Shown: positions 18,582-26,201 of the stretch, piece by piece
Layout: each line of letters opens with the position of its first letter
How positions within the stretch are numbered: the stretch's first letter is position 1
Source: CAZMRF01 sp964568735
Lineage (GTDB): Bacteria; Acidobacteriota; Polarisedimenticolia; JACPZX01
Assembly: GCA_964568735.1 (NCBI GenBank)
Contig: CAZMRF010000004.1
Location: 61,320-125,319 of the forward strand
DNA length: 64,000 nt
Direction of reading: 5' to 3'
Position numbers and translations under genes: made by a program
Notes under the pieces: model-generated
The model's input: only the letters and a program-made list of their open reading frames with translations
The model's database searches: none
What the model was told of the DNA's origin: nothing

Positions 18582-18652
18582 GACGACCCGGGGCCCCGGC
18601 CCCCCCGCCCCGGGGGCGCTCCCCGAGCGCAGGCCTCCTCTGCACCGGGGGC

Positions 18653-19978
18653 CTACTCGGACGACGCCTCCACGAACCGGGCCTCGATGTTCAGGTAGAC
18701 GGCCTGGGTCCTGGGGCTCCCATCGGCCTCCTTCCCCGTCGCGACAGGAGCGAAGCGCATCTTCCTGGCCGCCTCCGCGGCGGCCCTGTCGAGACCTTCG
18801 TCGCCGCAGCCCGCCTGGATGGCCGCCTCCGTGACCGTGCCCGTCCCATCAATCGTGAGTCTCAGGAGCGTCGGCTTCCCGGGCGCCTTGCGGCCGGGCT
18901 CCAGATCCACGCGAACGACCGGCGCGGGCGCGGGCACGCCGGCTCCGGGCTCCAGCGGCGCGCCGCCGCCCCTCGTCGGACCGATCCTCGCGCCGTTGCT
19001 TTCGATCTCGAAGCGCGCGATCTGCGGCTCGCCCGCGTAGAGGACGGGCTTGAATCGCCAACTCGTCGCGCGCTCCCTCAGCAGGGCGGCCCCGGAGGTC
19101 TGAACCTCCGGGAAACGCACGTCGATCACGCTGCCGTCCCTGTCCACCGTCACTTCCATCCGCCCACCCGCGCGCGGCCCCCCGGCGTCGTCCCCCTCGA
19201 CCCTTTCCGGAGCACTCCAGAGCACGTTGCCCGGATCGAAGAACTTCGGCCGCCGCCCGGGGCCTGTGACACGCTCGCCGGTCTCGCCCGCTTCGAGCGA
19301 GAGGATCGGCCCTTCGACGATCCGCTTCTCGAGCAGAATCGTGACGGTCACGGGATCGAGAGGATTGTCTTGTAAGTCACGGGGCAGCTCCGCGATGCGG
19401 CGCGCCACATCCAGCCCTTCGATGACCTCTCCAAAGATGGTGTAGTTGCCGTCCAGGCGCGGGATGTTCTCCAGCGCGATGAAGAACTGGCAGGAGCCGG
19501 AGTCGGGATCCGCATCGCGCGCCATCCCTACCGTGCCGGGCCGATAGTGGAGCTTCGTGCTGAACTCGGCCTTGAGCTTGCGATCGGCCTCGCCGGATCC
19601 GTCGTCCGATCGATCCTCGTTCTTCGAGTTCGGGTCGCCGCCCTGGATTACGAAGTGGGGGATGACGCGATGGAATGTCGTTCCGTCGTAGAAGCCCCGG
19701 CGGATCAGCTCCATCACGTAGGCGGAGTGGCCCGGCGCCTCCGAGGGGAAGAAGCGCCACACGATCTTCCCGTGCGGCGTCAGGATCACGGCCACTTCCT
19801 CACGCCTCGGTGATGTCGCCGCCGCGTCGACTCCTCCTTCCGCGGCGGCAGGGGCGTCGAGGGAATGGGCCGGCGCAGCTCCCGCCACGGAGCCGTAGTC
19901 GGCTGCCAGGAGAGGTACCAGCATGAAGCGGGTCGCGATCAGGATCTTTGCGAACGAAGGGGGCCGGAACGCTCGCAT
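18653..19978 (-). CDS. Exported cyclophilin-type peptidyl-prolyl isomerase fused to TonB-like C-terminal domains
   Basis: The 441-residue protein starts at 19978 with GGAGG five to six bases upstream and has an N-terminal membrane/signal segment (ILIATRFMLVPLLAADYGSVAG). The cyclophilin domain (about 60-230) shows FHRVIPHFVIQGGDP, GTVGMARDADPDSGSCQFFI and YTIFGEVIEGLDV, so the active-site Arg and Phe-Gln positions are present. Two segments follow that look like TonB/energy-transducer C-terminal domains (VTVDRDGSVIDVRFPEV ... WRFKPVLYAGEP, and LTIDGTGTVTEAAI ... AARKMRFAPV). The family isomerises Xaa-Pro bonds during folding; an envelope folding role is likely. The fusion with TonB-C modules is unusual, and these modules here probably serve protein binding rather than energy coupling, because no ExbB/ExbD lies nearby. 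Confidence 0.85.
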   Translation of the reverse strand: MRAFRPPSFAKILIATRFMLVPLLAADYGSVAGAAPAHSLDAPAAAEGGVDAAATSPRREEVAVILTPHGKIVWRFFPSEAPGHSAYVMELIRRGFYDGTTFHRVIPHFVIQGGDPNSKNEDRSDDGSGEADRKLKAEFSTKLHYRPGTVGMARDADPDSGSCQFFIALENIPRLDGNYTIFGEVIEGLDVARRIAELPRDLQDNPLDPVTVTILLEKRIVEGPILSLEAGETGERVTGPGRRPKFFDPGNVLWSAPERVEGDDAGGPRAGGRMEVTVDRDGSVIDVRFPEVQTSGAALLRERATSWRFKPVLYAGEPQIARFEIESNGARIGPTRGGGAPLEPGAGVPAPAPVVRVDLEPGRKAPGKPTLLRLTIDGTGTVTEAAIQAGCGDEGLDRAAAEAARKMRFAPVATGKEADGSPRTQAVYLNIEARFVEASSE

Positions 19979-20160
19979 GGAATCCTCCGTGCAGAGAGAG
20001 CGCCCGCGAGCAGCGTAGAGCCATCCGCTCGGGACAGGGGACGAGGAGATCGCTTGATACCACAAGCGCCGGCCTTCCTGCCAGGCGGCTCCCAGGGGGC
20101 GCGGCGCAAACGCGGGGTCGATCGGATAGGATCGCCTCCCACTCTTCACGGAGGAGCGAG

Positions 20161-21666
20161 ATGACCACGAAGCGGAGGGCGAGCCGGCGGGAGTTCATCA
20201 CGCGGGGAATGGCGGGCCTGGGGGCGGCCGTCGCCGCGAGCAACATCGTCTTTCCGGCGACGGGAGAGGCCCTGAGGCGGGACTCCTCGCCGTTGGGGGC
20301 GGGCCCGGAGGGAGGAGCTGCCCGGGCACCGGATGCGCTCATGGCCGCCGCCGAAGGGGCCGCCGCGAGCCCGGCCGGGGGCGTCAGCGCGAAGCTGCTG
20401 AAGCAGCTTCCGGAGCATCCCGCTCCCGCCACCTTCGACCGGCTGGACGAGAGCTGGTACCGGGGCTCGATCCAGCGACTCCAGGAGAAGCTCCAGGAGG
20501 AGGGGATCGGCGCCGTTCTCCTGACCGATCGGTGGAACATCATCTACTTCACGGGGCTGTGGCACACGACCACCGAGCGCCCCTTCGCCATCCTGATCCC
20601 CGCCCAGGGGACGAACCTCACCTGGTTCGCCCCGGGGCTCGACCGGGACCTCATCTCCACCTGGTGGATCGAGGACCGGGAGTTCTACTTCGACTTCAAG
20701 CATGCCCGTGACGGCTTTCCCCCCGAGGGAAGGGTCCTCGAGGGCAATCCTGTCGACCTGGCCGAGTGGATATGGAAGGGGATCCGCAAGCGCGGCTTCG
20801 CCGAGGGCATCGTGGGGGTGGACCGCCCCATCGACGACGACTTGAGGAAAACGGTCACGGGCGTCGCTCCGAAGGCGGGGCTCAAGCGCGTGGACGAGCT
20901 GTGCCTGAAGATGCGGATGGTGAAGAGCCCCGAGGAGATCGCGCTCTCGCAGCGAGCGATGAACTACTGGAGCCGGATGCACGCCTACGGAAGGGACCTC
21001 ATCCTCGAGAAGGGCCCCGGCGCCGTCGACTACGAGATCGCTCAGGCGATCATGGCCTACGGGGCGCGCATGATCATGGACGACGTCCAGCGGGACGGGC
21101 GGCCGCACACGGCCGTCGGGATCTCGATCGGCGTCGGATGCCGCACCGGCCTCGGCACCGCCTTTCCGCACCCGAACCAGTTCCATTACAACAAGGTCGA
21201 GAAGGGCCACGCCCTCCAGATCGCCGGCGTCGTCAACATCGGCGGCTACGGGGGCGAGCTGTACCGGGCCTATCAGATCCACCCCTGGGACGCCCACCGC
21301 GAGAAGGTCTGGGACGTCCACACGGAGTCGGTCCGGATACAGCAGCGCGAGTCACGGGCGGGAACCATCTGCTCGCACGTGGCCAAGGCGGTCCACGACT
21401 ACCAGGTCGCGAACGGGATGCAGAAGTACATCTACCACCGTCCCGCGCACGGGCAGGGATCGGAGGGGCACCAGGCCCCCTACATCGCGCTGGGGGACGT
21501 CACGACGCTGGAGGAGGGCATGCTGTTCTCCAACGAGCCCGGCCTCTACGATCCGGAGGGCGGCTTCGGCTACAACCACTCGGACTGCGTTCTCGTCACC
21601 GCGAAGGGCGGCGTGCCGATGGGCAGCGTACCTCTGAGCCGGGAGTGGAGCTTTCTGAGGCTCTGA
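20161..21666 (+). CDS. Tat-exported M24 (creatinase/Xaa-Pro peptidase-like) protein with degenerate metal site
   Basis: The 501-residue protein begins with a Tat signal (RREFITRGMAGLGAAVAASN). A creatinase N-terminal domain (about 90-240) precedes the pita-bread M24 domain. In M24 peptidases the metals are held by D, D, H, E, E. Here the first Asp region reads IAGVVNIGGYGGELYRAY instead of D.G....GY..D.TR, and the final E is replaced in GFGYNHSDCVLVT, although HGQGSEGH and SNEPG remain. It therefore resembles creatinase, which works without metal, more than an aminopeptidase. Substrate unknown. The start at 20161 has GGAGGAGCGAG in front; an upstream in-frame extension overlaps the divergent isomerase promoter and is unlikely. 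Confidence 0.82.
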   Translation: MTTKRRASRREFITRGMAGLGAAVAASNIVFPATGEALRRDSSPLGAGPEGGAARAPDALMAAAEGAAASPAGGVSAKLLKQLPEHPAPATFDRLDESWYRGSIQRLQEKLQEEGIGAVLLTDRWNIIYFTGLWHTTTERPFAILIPAQGTNLTWFAPGLDRDLISTWWIEDREFYFDFKHARDGFPPEGRVLEGNPVDLAEWIWKGIRKRGFAEGIVGVDRPIDDDLRKTVTGVAPKAGLKRVDELCLKMRMVKSPEEIALSQRAMNYWSRMHAYGRDLILEKGPGAVDYEIAQAIMAYGARMIMDDVQRDGRPHTAVGISIGVGCRTGLGTAFPHPNQFHYNKVEKGHALQIAGVVNIGGYGGELYRAYQIHPWDAHREKVWDVHTESVRIQQRESRAGTICSHVAKAVHDYQVANGMQKYIYHRPAHGQGSEGHQAPYIALGDVTTLEEGMLFSNEPGLYDPEGGFGYNHSDCVLVTAKGGVPMGSVPLSREWSFLRL

Positions 21667-21761
21667 GGTGCCACCAGGATGTGCCAGAGATTGTCCGGCC
21701 ACGGTTTCCACCTCCCCGGGCCGGCGCTCTGGCGATGTAGCTTTTATTACGACAACCAGTG

Positions 21762-21789
21762 TTGAACTTGTATTAACCTTACATTAAAT
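21762..21789 (+). promoter_or_regulatory. Candidate promoter of the abiE operon
   Basis: TTGAAC (21762-21767), a 16-bp spacer and TTAAAT (21784-21789) lie in an unusually AT-rich stretch directly before the operon. The -10 falls inside the palindrome at 21772-21800, so a protein on that palindrome would block RNA polymerase. Transcription would start very near the first codon, so the mRNA may be almost leaderless. Confidence 0.45.
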
Positions 21790-21800
21790 GTAAGGTTAAT
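21772..21800. promoter_or_regulatory. Perfect palindromic operator over the abiE start
   Basis: ATTAACCTTACATT (21772-21785), a one-base spacer (A), and its exact reverse complement (21787-21800). The right arm ends on the first two bases of the ATG at 21799 and contains the only AAGG that could act as a ribosome binding site for the ATG at 21805. AbiEi antitoxins are known to bind inverted repeats and repress their own operon, so this is the likely operator. As RNA it could also hide the start. Confidence 0.7.
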
Positions 21801-22419
21801 GTCCATGAGACGGGACCCAAGGAAAACTGAGAGAGCCCTGCGGATTCAGGCTGCAGACCAGGGCGGCTACTTCACGGCGGCAGAAGCGCTCGCCGCTGGA
21901 TACAGCTACCGGCTACAGCATTTCCATCGCCGAGGTGGCAACTGGCAGCAGGTGGGCCGAGGCATCTACCGGTTCCCTGACTACCCGGATTCACCCCACG
22001 AGGACCTGATCCGCTGGGCGCTCTGGAGCCGGGATCGCCGCGGCCGTACACGGGCGGTCATCTCGCACGAAACAGCGCTCGCTCTCCACGAACTTGGCGA
22101 GGTGATGCCCGGTAGGGTCCATCTCACAGTGCCACCAGGGTTCCGGAGGAGACCGCCGGGCGGCTGCGTGCTCCACCGAGCTGTGGTTGGAAAGTCTGAG
22201 GTCGAAGCGCGCGAAGGGTTTCTTGTCACCAGGCCGCTTCGTACGATCATCGACGTCACCGTCGGCGATCTCGGCCCTGACCAGCTCTCGGCTGCGATTC
22301 ACGACGCTCTCACCAAGGGCCTTGTGCGGCGGAGCCAGCTCCTCGAAGCCAAGCTGCCCTCACGTGCCCGAGAACGCCTACTGCTGAGTCTCATCGAGGT
22401 CGCGGAGAGGCGGGTGTGA
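21799..22419 (+). CDS. abiEi: AbiEi-family antitoxin (type IV toxin-antitoxin)
   Basis: The 206-residue protein has the AbiEi N-terminal winged-helix region (ALRIQAADQGGYFTAAEALAAG, then a Y.. L..F..RG.W..VGRGIYR pattern) followed by the C-terminal antitoxin domain (RAVISHETALALHELGEV, RTIIDV, LSAAIHDALTKGLV). AbiEi does not bind its toxin; it counters AbiEii's effect and represses the operon through its wHTH. The start may be ATG 21799 or the second ATG at 21805, which has AAGG nine bases upstream. Its stop overlaps the GTG of the next gene (GTGA), so translation is coupled. Function in phage defence or plasmid maintenance is a family inference. Confidence 0.85.
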   Translation: MSMRRDPRKTERALRIQAADQGGYFTAAEALAAGYSYRLQHFHRRGGNWQQVGRGIYRFPDYPDSPHEDLIRWALWSRDRRGRTRAVISHETALALHELGEVMPGRVHLTVPPGFRRRPPGGCVLHRAVVGKSEVEAREGFLVTRPLRTIIDVTVGDLGPDQLSAAIHDALTKGLVRRSQLLEAKLPSRARERLLLSLIEVAERRV

Positions 22420-23354
22420 AGGAGCCGGTCCGTGCATACCCATCTGGCGCCGCTCTGCGCCGAGCGCTGACCGATCGCTTGCGACAGCGGGCATTGGCGA
22501 GCGGGGAGGACCTTCAGCGCCTCTATCGGCTAGTCGCATTCGACAGAGTTCTGGCGCGCCTCTTCCGTGACGGGCCGGCCGGCCCGTGGATCCTGAAGGG
22601 CGGATGCGCCCTGGAAATCCGATATCACCTCGCGGCGAGGACGACTGTCGATCTGGATCTCGCTCTACCTGGCACCAAAGGATTCGGGGGGTCCCCTGCA
22701 GAGGTCATCACGAAGGTGTGGGACCGCCTCAGCTCCGACCTGGAGAGAGACCTGAAGGACGGATTCGAGGTCAGGGTTTCCACGCCTACGCAGGAGTTCA
22801 CCGCGCCGCCGAAAGGAGGGGCCCGCTATCCAGTGGCACTCCGCATGGGCGGCAAGAGGTTCTCGAACTTCCATCTCGACGTCGGGTTCGGTGACGTAGT
22901 GGTCGACAGGCCAGACATTCTCTCGGGCGAGGAGTTCCTCTCATTCGCTGGCATCCCACCGGCACGAGTGCCTGTCCTTCCCGTGGCCCAGCAGTTCGCC
23001 GAGAAGGTACACGCGTACACGCTTCCGCGAGACGGCCCGCACAACACGAGGGTCAAGGATCTCGTGGATCTCGTCATCATGCTGGAGAAGGGCCCGCCGG
23101 ACTCGACAGGGGTGCAGCGTGCGGTCGAGATGACGTTCGCTTGCCGCGGAACGCATGCAATCCCAACACTGGTTCCCGATCCTCCGATGGGCTGGACCAG
23201 ACCTTACGAGAGGATGGCCGAAGAGGTCGGGCTCACATCACCCAGCCTCGATGATGGCTACCGCCGAGTCGCGGAGTTCTGGAGCAGAATGGACTTCGCT
23301 TCCCCTTCGAATGAGCATCGAAACCCAGGGACCGAGCCGGACGAGCGGGAATGA
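22416..23354 (+). CDS. abiEii: AbiEii/AbiGii-family nucleotidyltransferase toxin
   Basis: The 312-residue protein has the nucleotidyltransferase signature WILKGGCALEIRY ... TTVDLDLAL, which includes the GG-x-A-L and D-x-D motifs, and a later AEKVHAYT ... RVKDLVDLVIML block that carries the conserved Lys and Asp of AbiEii. Enzymes of this family (for example MenT) add nucleotides to tRNA acceptor ends and stop growth; AbiEii of Lactococcus blocks phage. It starts at GTG 22416, overlapping the antitoxin stop by 4 bp. It ends only 4 bp before the convergent kinase gene, so no room remains for a separate terminator. Confidence 0.88.
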   Translation: MKEPVRAYPSGAALRRALTDRLRQRALASGEDLQRLYRLVAFDRVLARLFRDGPAGPWILKGGCALEIRYHLAARTTVDLDLALPGTKGFGGSPAEVITKVWDRLSSDLERDLKDGFEVRVSTPTQEFTAPPKGGARYPVALRMGGKRFSNFHLDVGFGDVVVDRPDILSGEEFLSFAGIPPARVPVLPVAQQFAEKVHAYTLPRDGPHNTRVKDLVDLVIMLEKGPPDSTGVQRAVEMTFACRGTHAIPTLVPDPPMGWTRPYERMAEEVGLTSPSLDDGYRRVAEFWSRMDFASPSNEHRNPGTEPDERE

Positions 23355-23358
23355 CATT

Positions 23359-26112
23359 TCAGTTGAGCTTCGTATGCGATAGGCGCCCCTGCGCCGTCCA
23401 GGCGGCCCAGCCGGCCAGCACGGCGAGGAGCAGGAAGGGAAAGAGGGTCTGGGCCGCGTACCAGACCCCGAAGTCCAGCGTGAGCGGCACGTCGTAGCCG
23501 CCCAGGAAGAACATCGCCGCCGCGGCGAGGAGCCCGAAGCGGTAGTAGATGGTCGTGAAGATGGCGGCGCTCACGAGACCCATCGCGAGGCTCGCCGGCA
23601 GGGGGTCGCCACCCCGGAAGAGGGTCTGCATCGTCGTGCCGATGCAGAGGAAGATTCCGGCCCCGACCAGGTTCCTGCCGTTCCTCGATCCCAGGAAGAA
23701 AAAGAACATGAGGAACATCGCGAAGGCGAGCGCTCCGAGATGATTGCTCAGAAGCTCCGTGACGGCCGCCACGGGGCCCATCAGCGCGAAAGCCGACTCG
23801 TGGGCGGGCGACGGAGCCTTCATGCCCATCAGACCTGGCAGCAGGAGGTAGAGACGTTCCAGGAGCTGGAGGGCCGCGCCGGCCATGCAGCCCGCCAGGA
23901 TGTCCCTGCCCACGAGCGGATCCCGGAAACGGCCCGCGAGCAGGCGCGTCCAGGCGATGATCCCCTCGGGCCAGTGGCGGCGGATGAGAGGCTCGAGCGC
24001 GACGTAGAGGAGCCAGAGGAAGGCCGCGAGGAAGAGAGAAATGCCGGTGGTCAGGACGATCAGCCGCCACTCGGACTGCATCTCGGAGACGTGATCGGCT
24101 TCGATGAGGCTCGTGACGATCGTGCCGGTGAAGAGGTAGAGCGCGACCCTGAAGGCCCCCCTCCGATCCCCGCGCCCCATCCGGAGGTTGCGGCGGGCCA
24201 TGACGATGGCGATCACGAGAGCTGTCACGAAGAAAGTGATGGAGAGGCTCTGGCCGATGACAGGGCCCAGTCCCTGCTCGGAGACCTGCATCCGCTCGGG
24301 GCGCGACCAGGGGCCGATGACCCGGAACCAGACGGGCCGCCCGCGGTAGGCCGCCGCCTCCACCTGGATCGGAACGTCAGGGAGACCCTCGTACTCGCCC
24401 GACCAGGCGGCCCGCGCGTCGGCCCACGTGAGCGGGGTCCACGAAGAGGGCGCCGGCTTGAAGCGGTCGGGATCGAGATCCGCGGCGGCGAGGAGCGCCC
24501 CCCAGTCGGGCTGGGCGGGCGGAGGGTTCTCCTCCGGCTCGACCTGGGGCGGCACCACGCGCAGCTCCAGCAGCCGCCCTCGGGTATCCATGAAGACCGT
24601 CGCCATGCCGGAGACCGTCTCGGGTGGATCCTGCCAGGTCACGTCGCCGAGCCCGTTGTTGGGGGAGATCTTCCGCGGGCTCTCGCGGTACCAGAAGAGG
24701 ACACCCGCCGGCTGATCCCGTGAGAGCCGCTCGCGCCAGCCTTGCGCGGGATCGTGCTCCTCGAGCCACCGGACGACATCCTGCCGCACGGTGTAATCCC
24801 AGGCGTAGTCCGCGGGGGGATCCTTGTAACCGAGCCCCTCGAGGAGGGATCGCGCCCTGTCGGCCAGAGCCTGGGGAGGCTTCTCGACGCGCGCGAGTGA
24901 GAAGAAGCTCGTGCTCCCCGCGAGGAGCGCCGCTCCGATCATCATGGCGGCAAAGGCACCGAAGGCACCCCAGGCCGCGAAGGCGCCGATGGCCCCCTCC
25001 TCTCCTGCCGCCGCGACCATCTCGGGCGAGGGGGTTTCACCGGCTGCCAGCGCGGCCGCGAGAGGATCCCCGCCGGGCAGCGCGGCAGCCACGGCAAGGG
25101 CGCTCGGCGGCCGTGCCGCCGGGTCCTTCTCGAGGCACCGGAGGATCACGCGCTCGACGGCGGGATCCAGATCCTGCACGTGGCTGGAGGGCGAGCTGAC
25201 CCCCGTCTCGTGGAGGCTCCGGAGCTGCTCGAGGCTCTCGGCCAGGTGGGCGCGCTTGCCGGTGAAGAGCTCGTAGAGGACGAGCCCCAGCGCGTAGATG
25301 TCGCTGCGGACCGACACCTCCCGGCCCGCGAGCTGCTCGGGCGCCATGTAGGCCGGCGTTCCCGAGTGGACCTCGCGCCCGCGGATCTCGTCGGCGACTC
25401 CTGCCAGGCCGAAATCCGCGATGCGCGCGTGGCCTCTTCCGTCGATCATCACGTTGGCGGGCTTGAGGTCACGATGAAGGACGCCCTTGTCGTGGGCGGC
25501 GGCCAGCCCCGCGCAGATCTGCCTGGAGATCTCGACGGCCTTGTCGCCGGGGAGCCTGCCGATCCGCCTGAGGAGAGAACCGAGGTCCTCCCCGTCGATG
25601 TACTCCATCGAGATGTAGTGGATCCCCTCCACGTCACCCACGTCGTAGACGCGGCAGACGCCCGGGTGGGAGACCTGGCGCGCGATCCTGACCTCGCTGT
25701 AGAAGCGCTCGAGCAGGACCTCGTTCGCCGAGAGCGCCTCGGGGAGGAACTTCAGCGCGACGGGCTGTCCCAGCTTGAGGTCGTCGGCCCGGTAGACCTC
25801 GCCCATTCCGCCCTTGCCCAGCGGGCCGACGATCCTGTACCTGCCGGCGAGGATCGTGCCGGGGATGAAGCGTGATTGTCCCGGGCTCGAGGGCCACGAC
25901 GGGGATGAGCCTGCCCCCGCGCGTCCTCCTCGTGAGGGGCGTGCCGTTGCACCCGGGCCGGGCTGGCGCGGAGCCGGTGCCCCTGGAGCTTCCCCACCGG
26001 GAGGCGCGAAGCGGGTGGGGGTCTCCGAGGAATCGAGGAGCGGAGCGCCGCAGGCCGCGCAGAAGCGGCCCCCGGTGTCGATCTCGGCGGAGCATGCGGG
26101 GCAGCGGATCAT
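23359..26112 (-). CDS. Zinc-ribbon Ser/Thr protein kinase with multi-pass membrane C-terminus
   Basis: The 917-residue protein opens with a zinc ribbon (CPAC at 4-7, CAAC at 18-21), then a Pro/Gly-rich linker (30-85). The kinase domain (about 90-350) has GKGGMGEVY, Lys121 in VALKF, HRDLKPAN (213-220) and DFG (233-235), all intact. A hydrophobic segment near 385-410 follows. After it comes an extracytoplasmic part (about 410-630) with no motif I recognise, then about seven to nine membrane helices to the C-terminus (for example LSITFFVTALVIAIVMA, FALMGPVAAVTELLSNHLGALAF). The C-terminal helices show no clear protease or transporter motif. It is probably a receptor kinase that senses an envelope signal through the middle or membrane region. 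It converges on abiEii with 4 bp between stops. Confidence 0.9.
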   Translation of the reverse strand: MIRCPACSAEIDTGGRFCAACGAPLLDSSETPTRFAPPGGEAPGAPAPRQPGPGATARPSRGGRAGAGSSPSWPSSPGQSRFIPGTILAGRYRIVGPLGKGGMGEVYRADDLKLGQPVALKFLPEALSANEVLLERFYSEVRIARQVSHPGVCRVYDVGDVEGIHYISMEYIDGEDLGSLLRRIGRLPGDKAVEISRQICAGLAAAHDKGVLHRDLKPANVMIDGRGHARIADFGLAGVADEIRGREVHSGTPAYMAPEQLAGREVSVRSDIYALGLVLYELFTGKRAHLAESLEQLRSLHETGVSSPSSHVQDLDPAVERVILRCLEKDPAARPPSALAVAAALPGGDPLAAALAAGETPSPEMVAAAGEEGAIGAFAAWGAFGAFAAMMIGAALLAGSTSFFSLARVEKPPQALADRARSLLEGLGYKDPPADYAWDYTVRQDVVRWLEEHDPAQGWRERLSRDQPAGVLFWYRESPRKISPNNGLGDVTWQDPPETVSGMATVFMDTRGRLLELRVVPPQVEPEENPPPAQPDWGALLAAADLDPDRFKPAPSSWTPLTWADARAAWSGEYEGLPDVPIQVEAAAYRGRPVWFRVIGPWSRPERMQVSEQGLGPVIGQSLSITFFVTALVIAIVMARRNLRMGRGDRRGAFRVALYLFTGTIVTSLIEADHVSEMQSEWRLIVLTTGISLFLAAFLWLLYVALEPLIRRHWPEGIIAWTRLLAGRFRDPLVGRDILAGCMAGAALQLLERLYLLLPGLMGMKAPSPAHESAFALMGPVAAVTELLSNHLGALAFAMFLMFFFFLGSRNGRNLVGAGIFLCIGTTMQTLFRGGDPLPASLAMGLVSAAIFTTIYYRFGLLAAAAMFFLGGYDVPLTLDFGVWYAAQTLFPFLLLAVLAGWAAWTAQGRLSHTKLN

Positions 26113-26201
26113 GAGGGCGCCAGGGCGCTCCGTGGCGCGAGAGGTTACGCGTCAGCCCGATCCCCGTCAACGCGGAGGGCAGTTCGATGCTGGGTCGGGT
26201 A

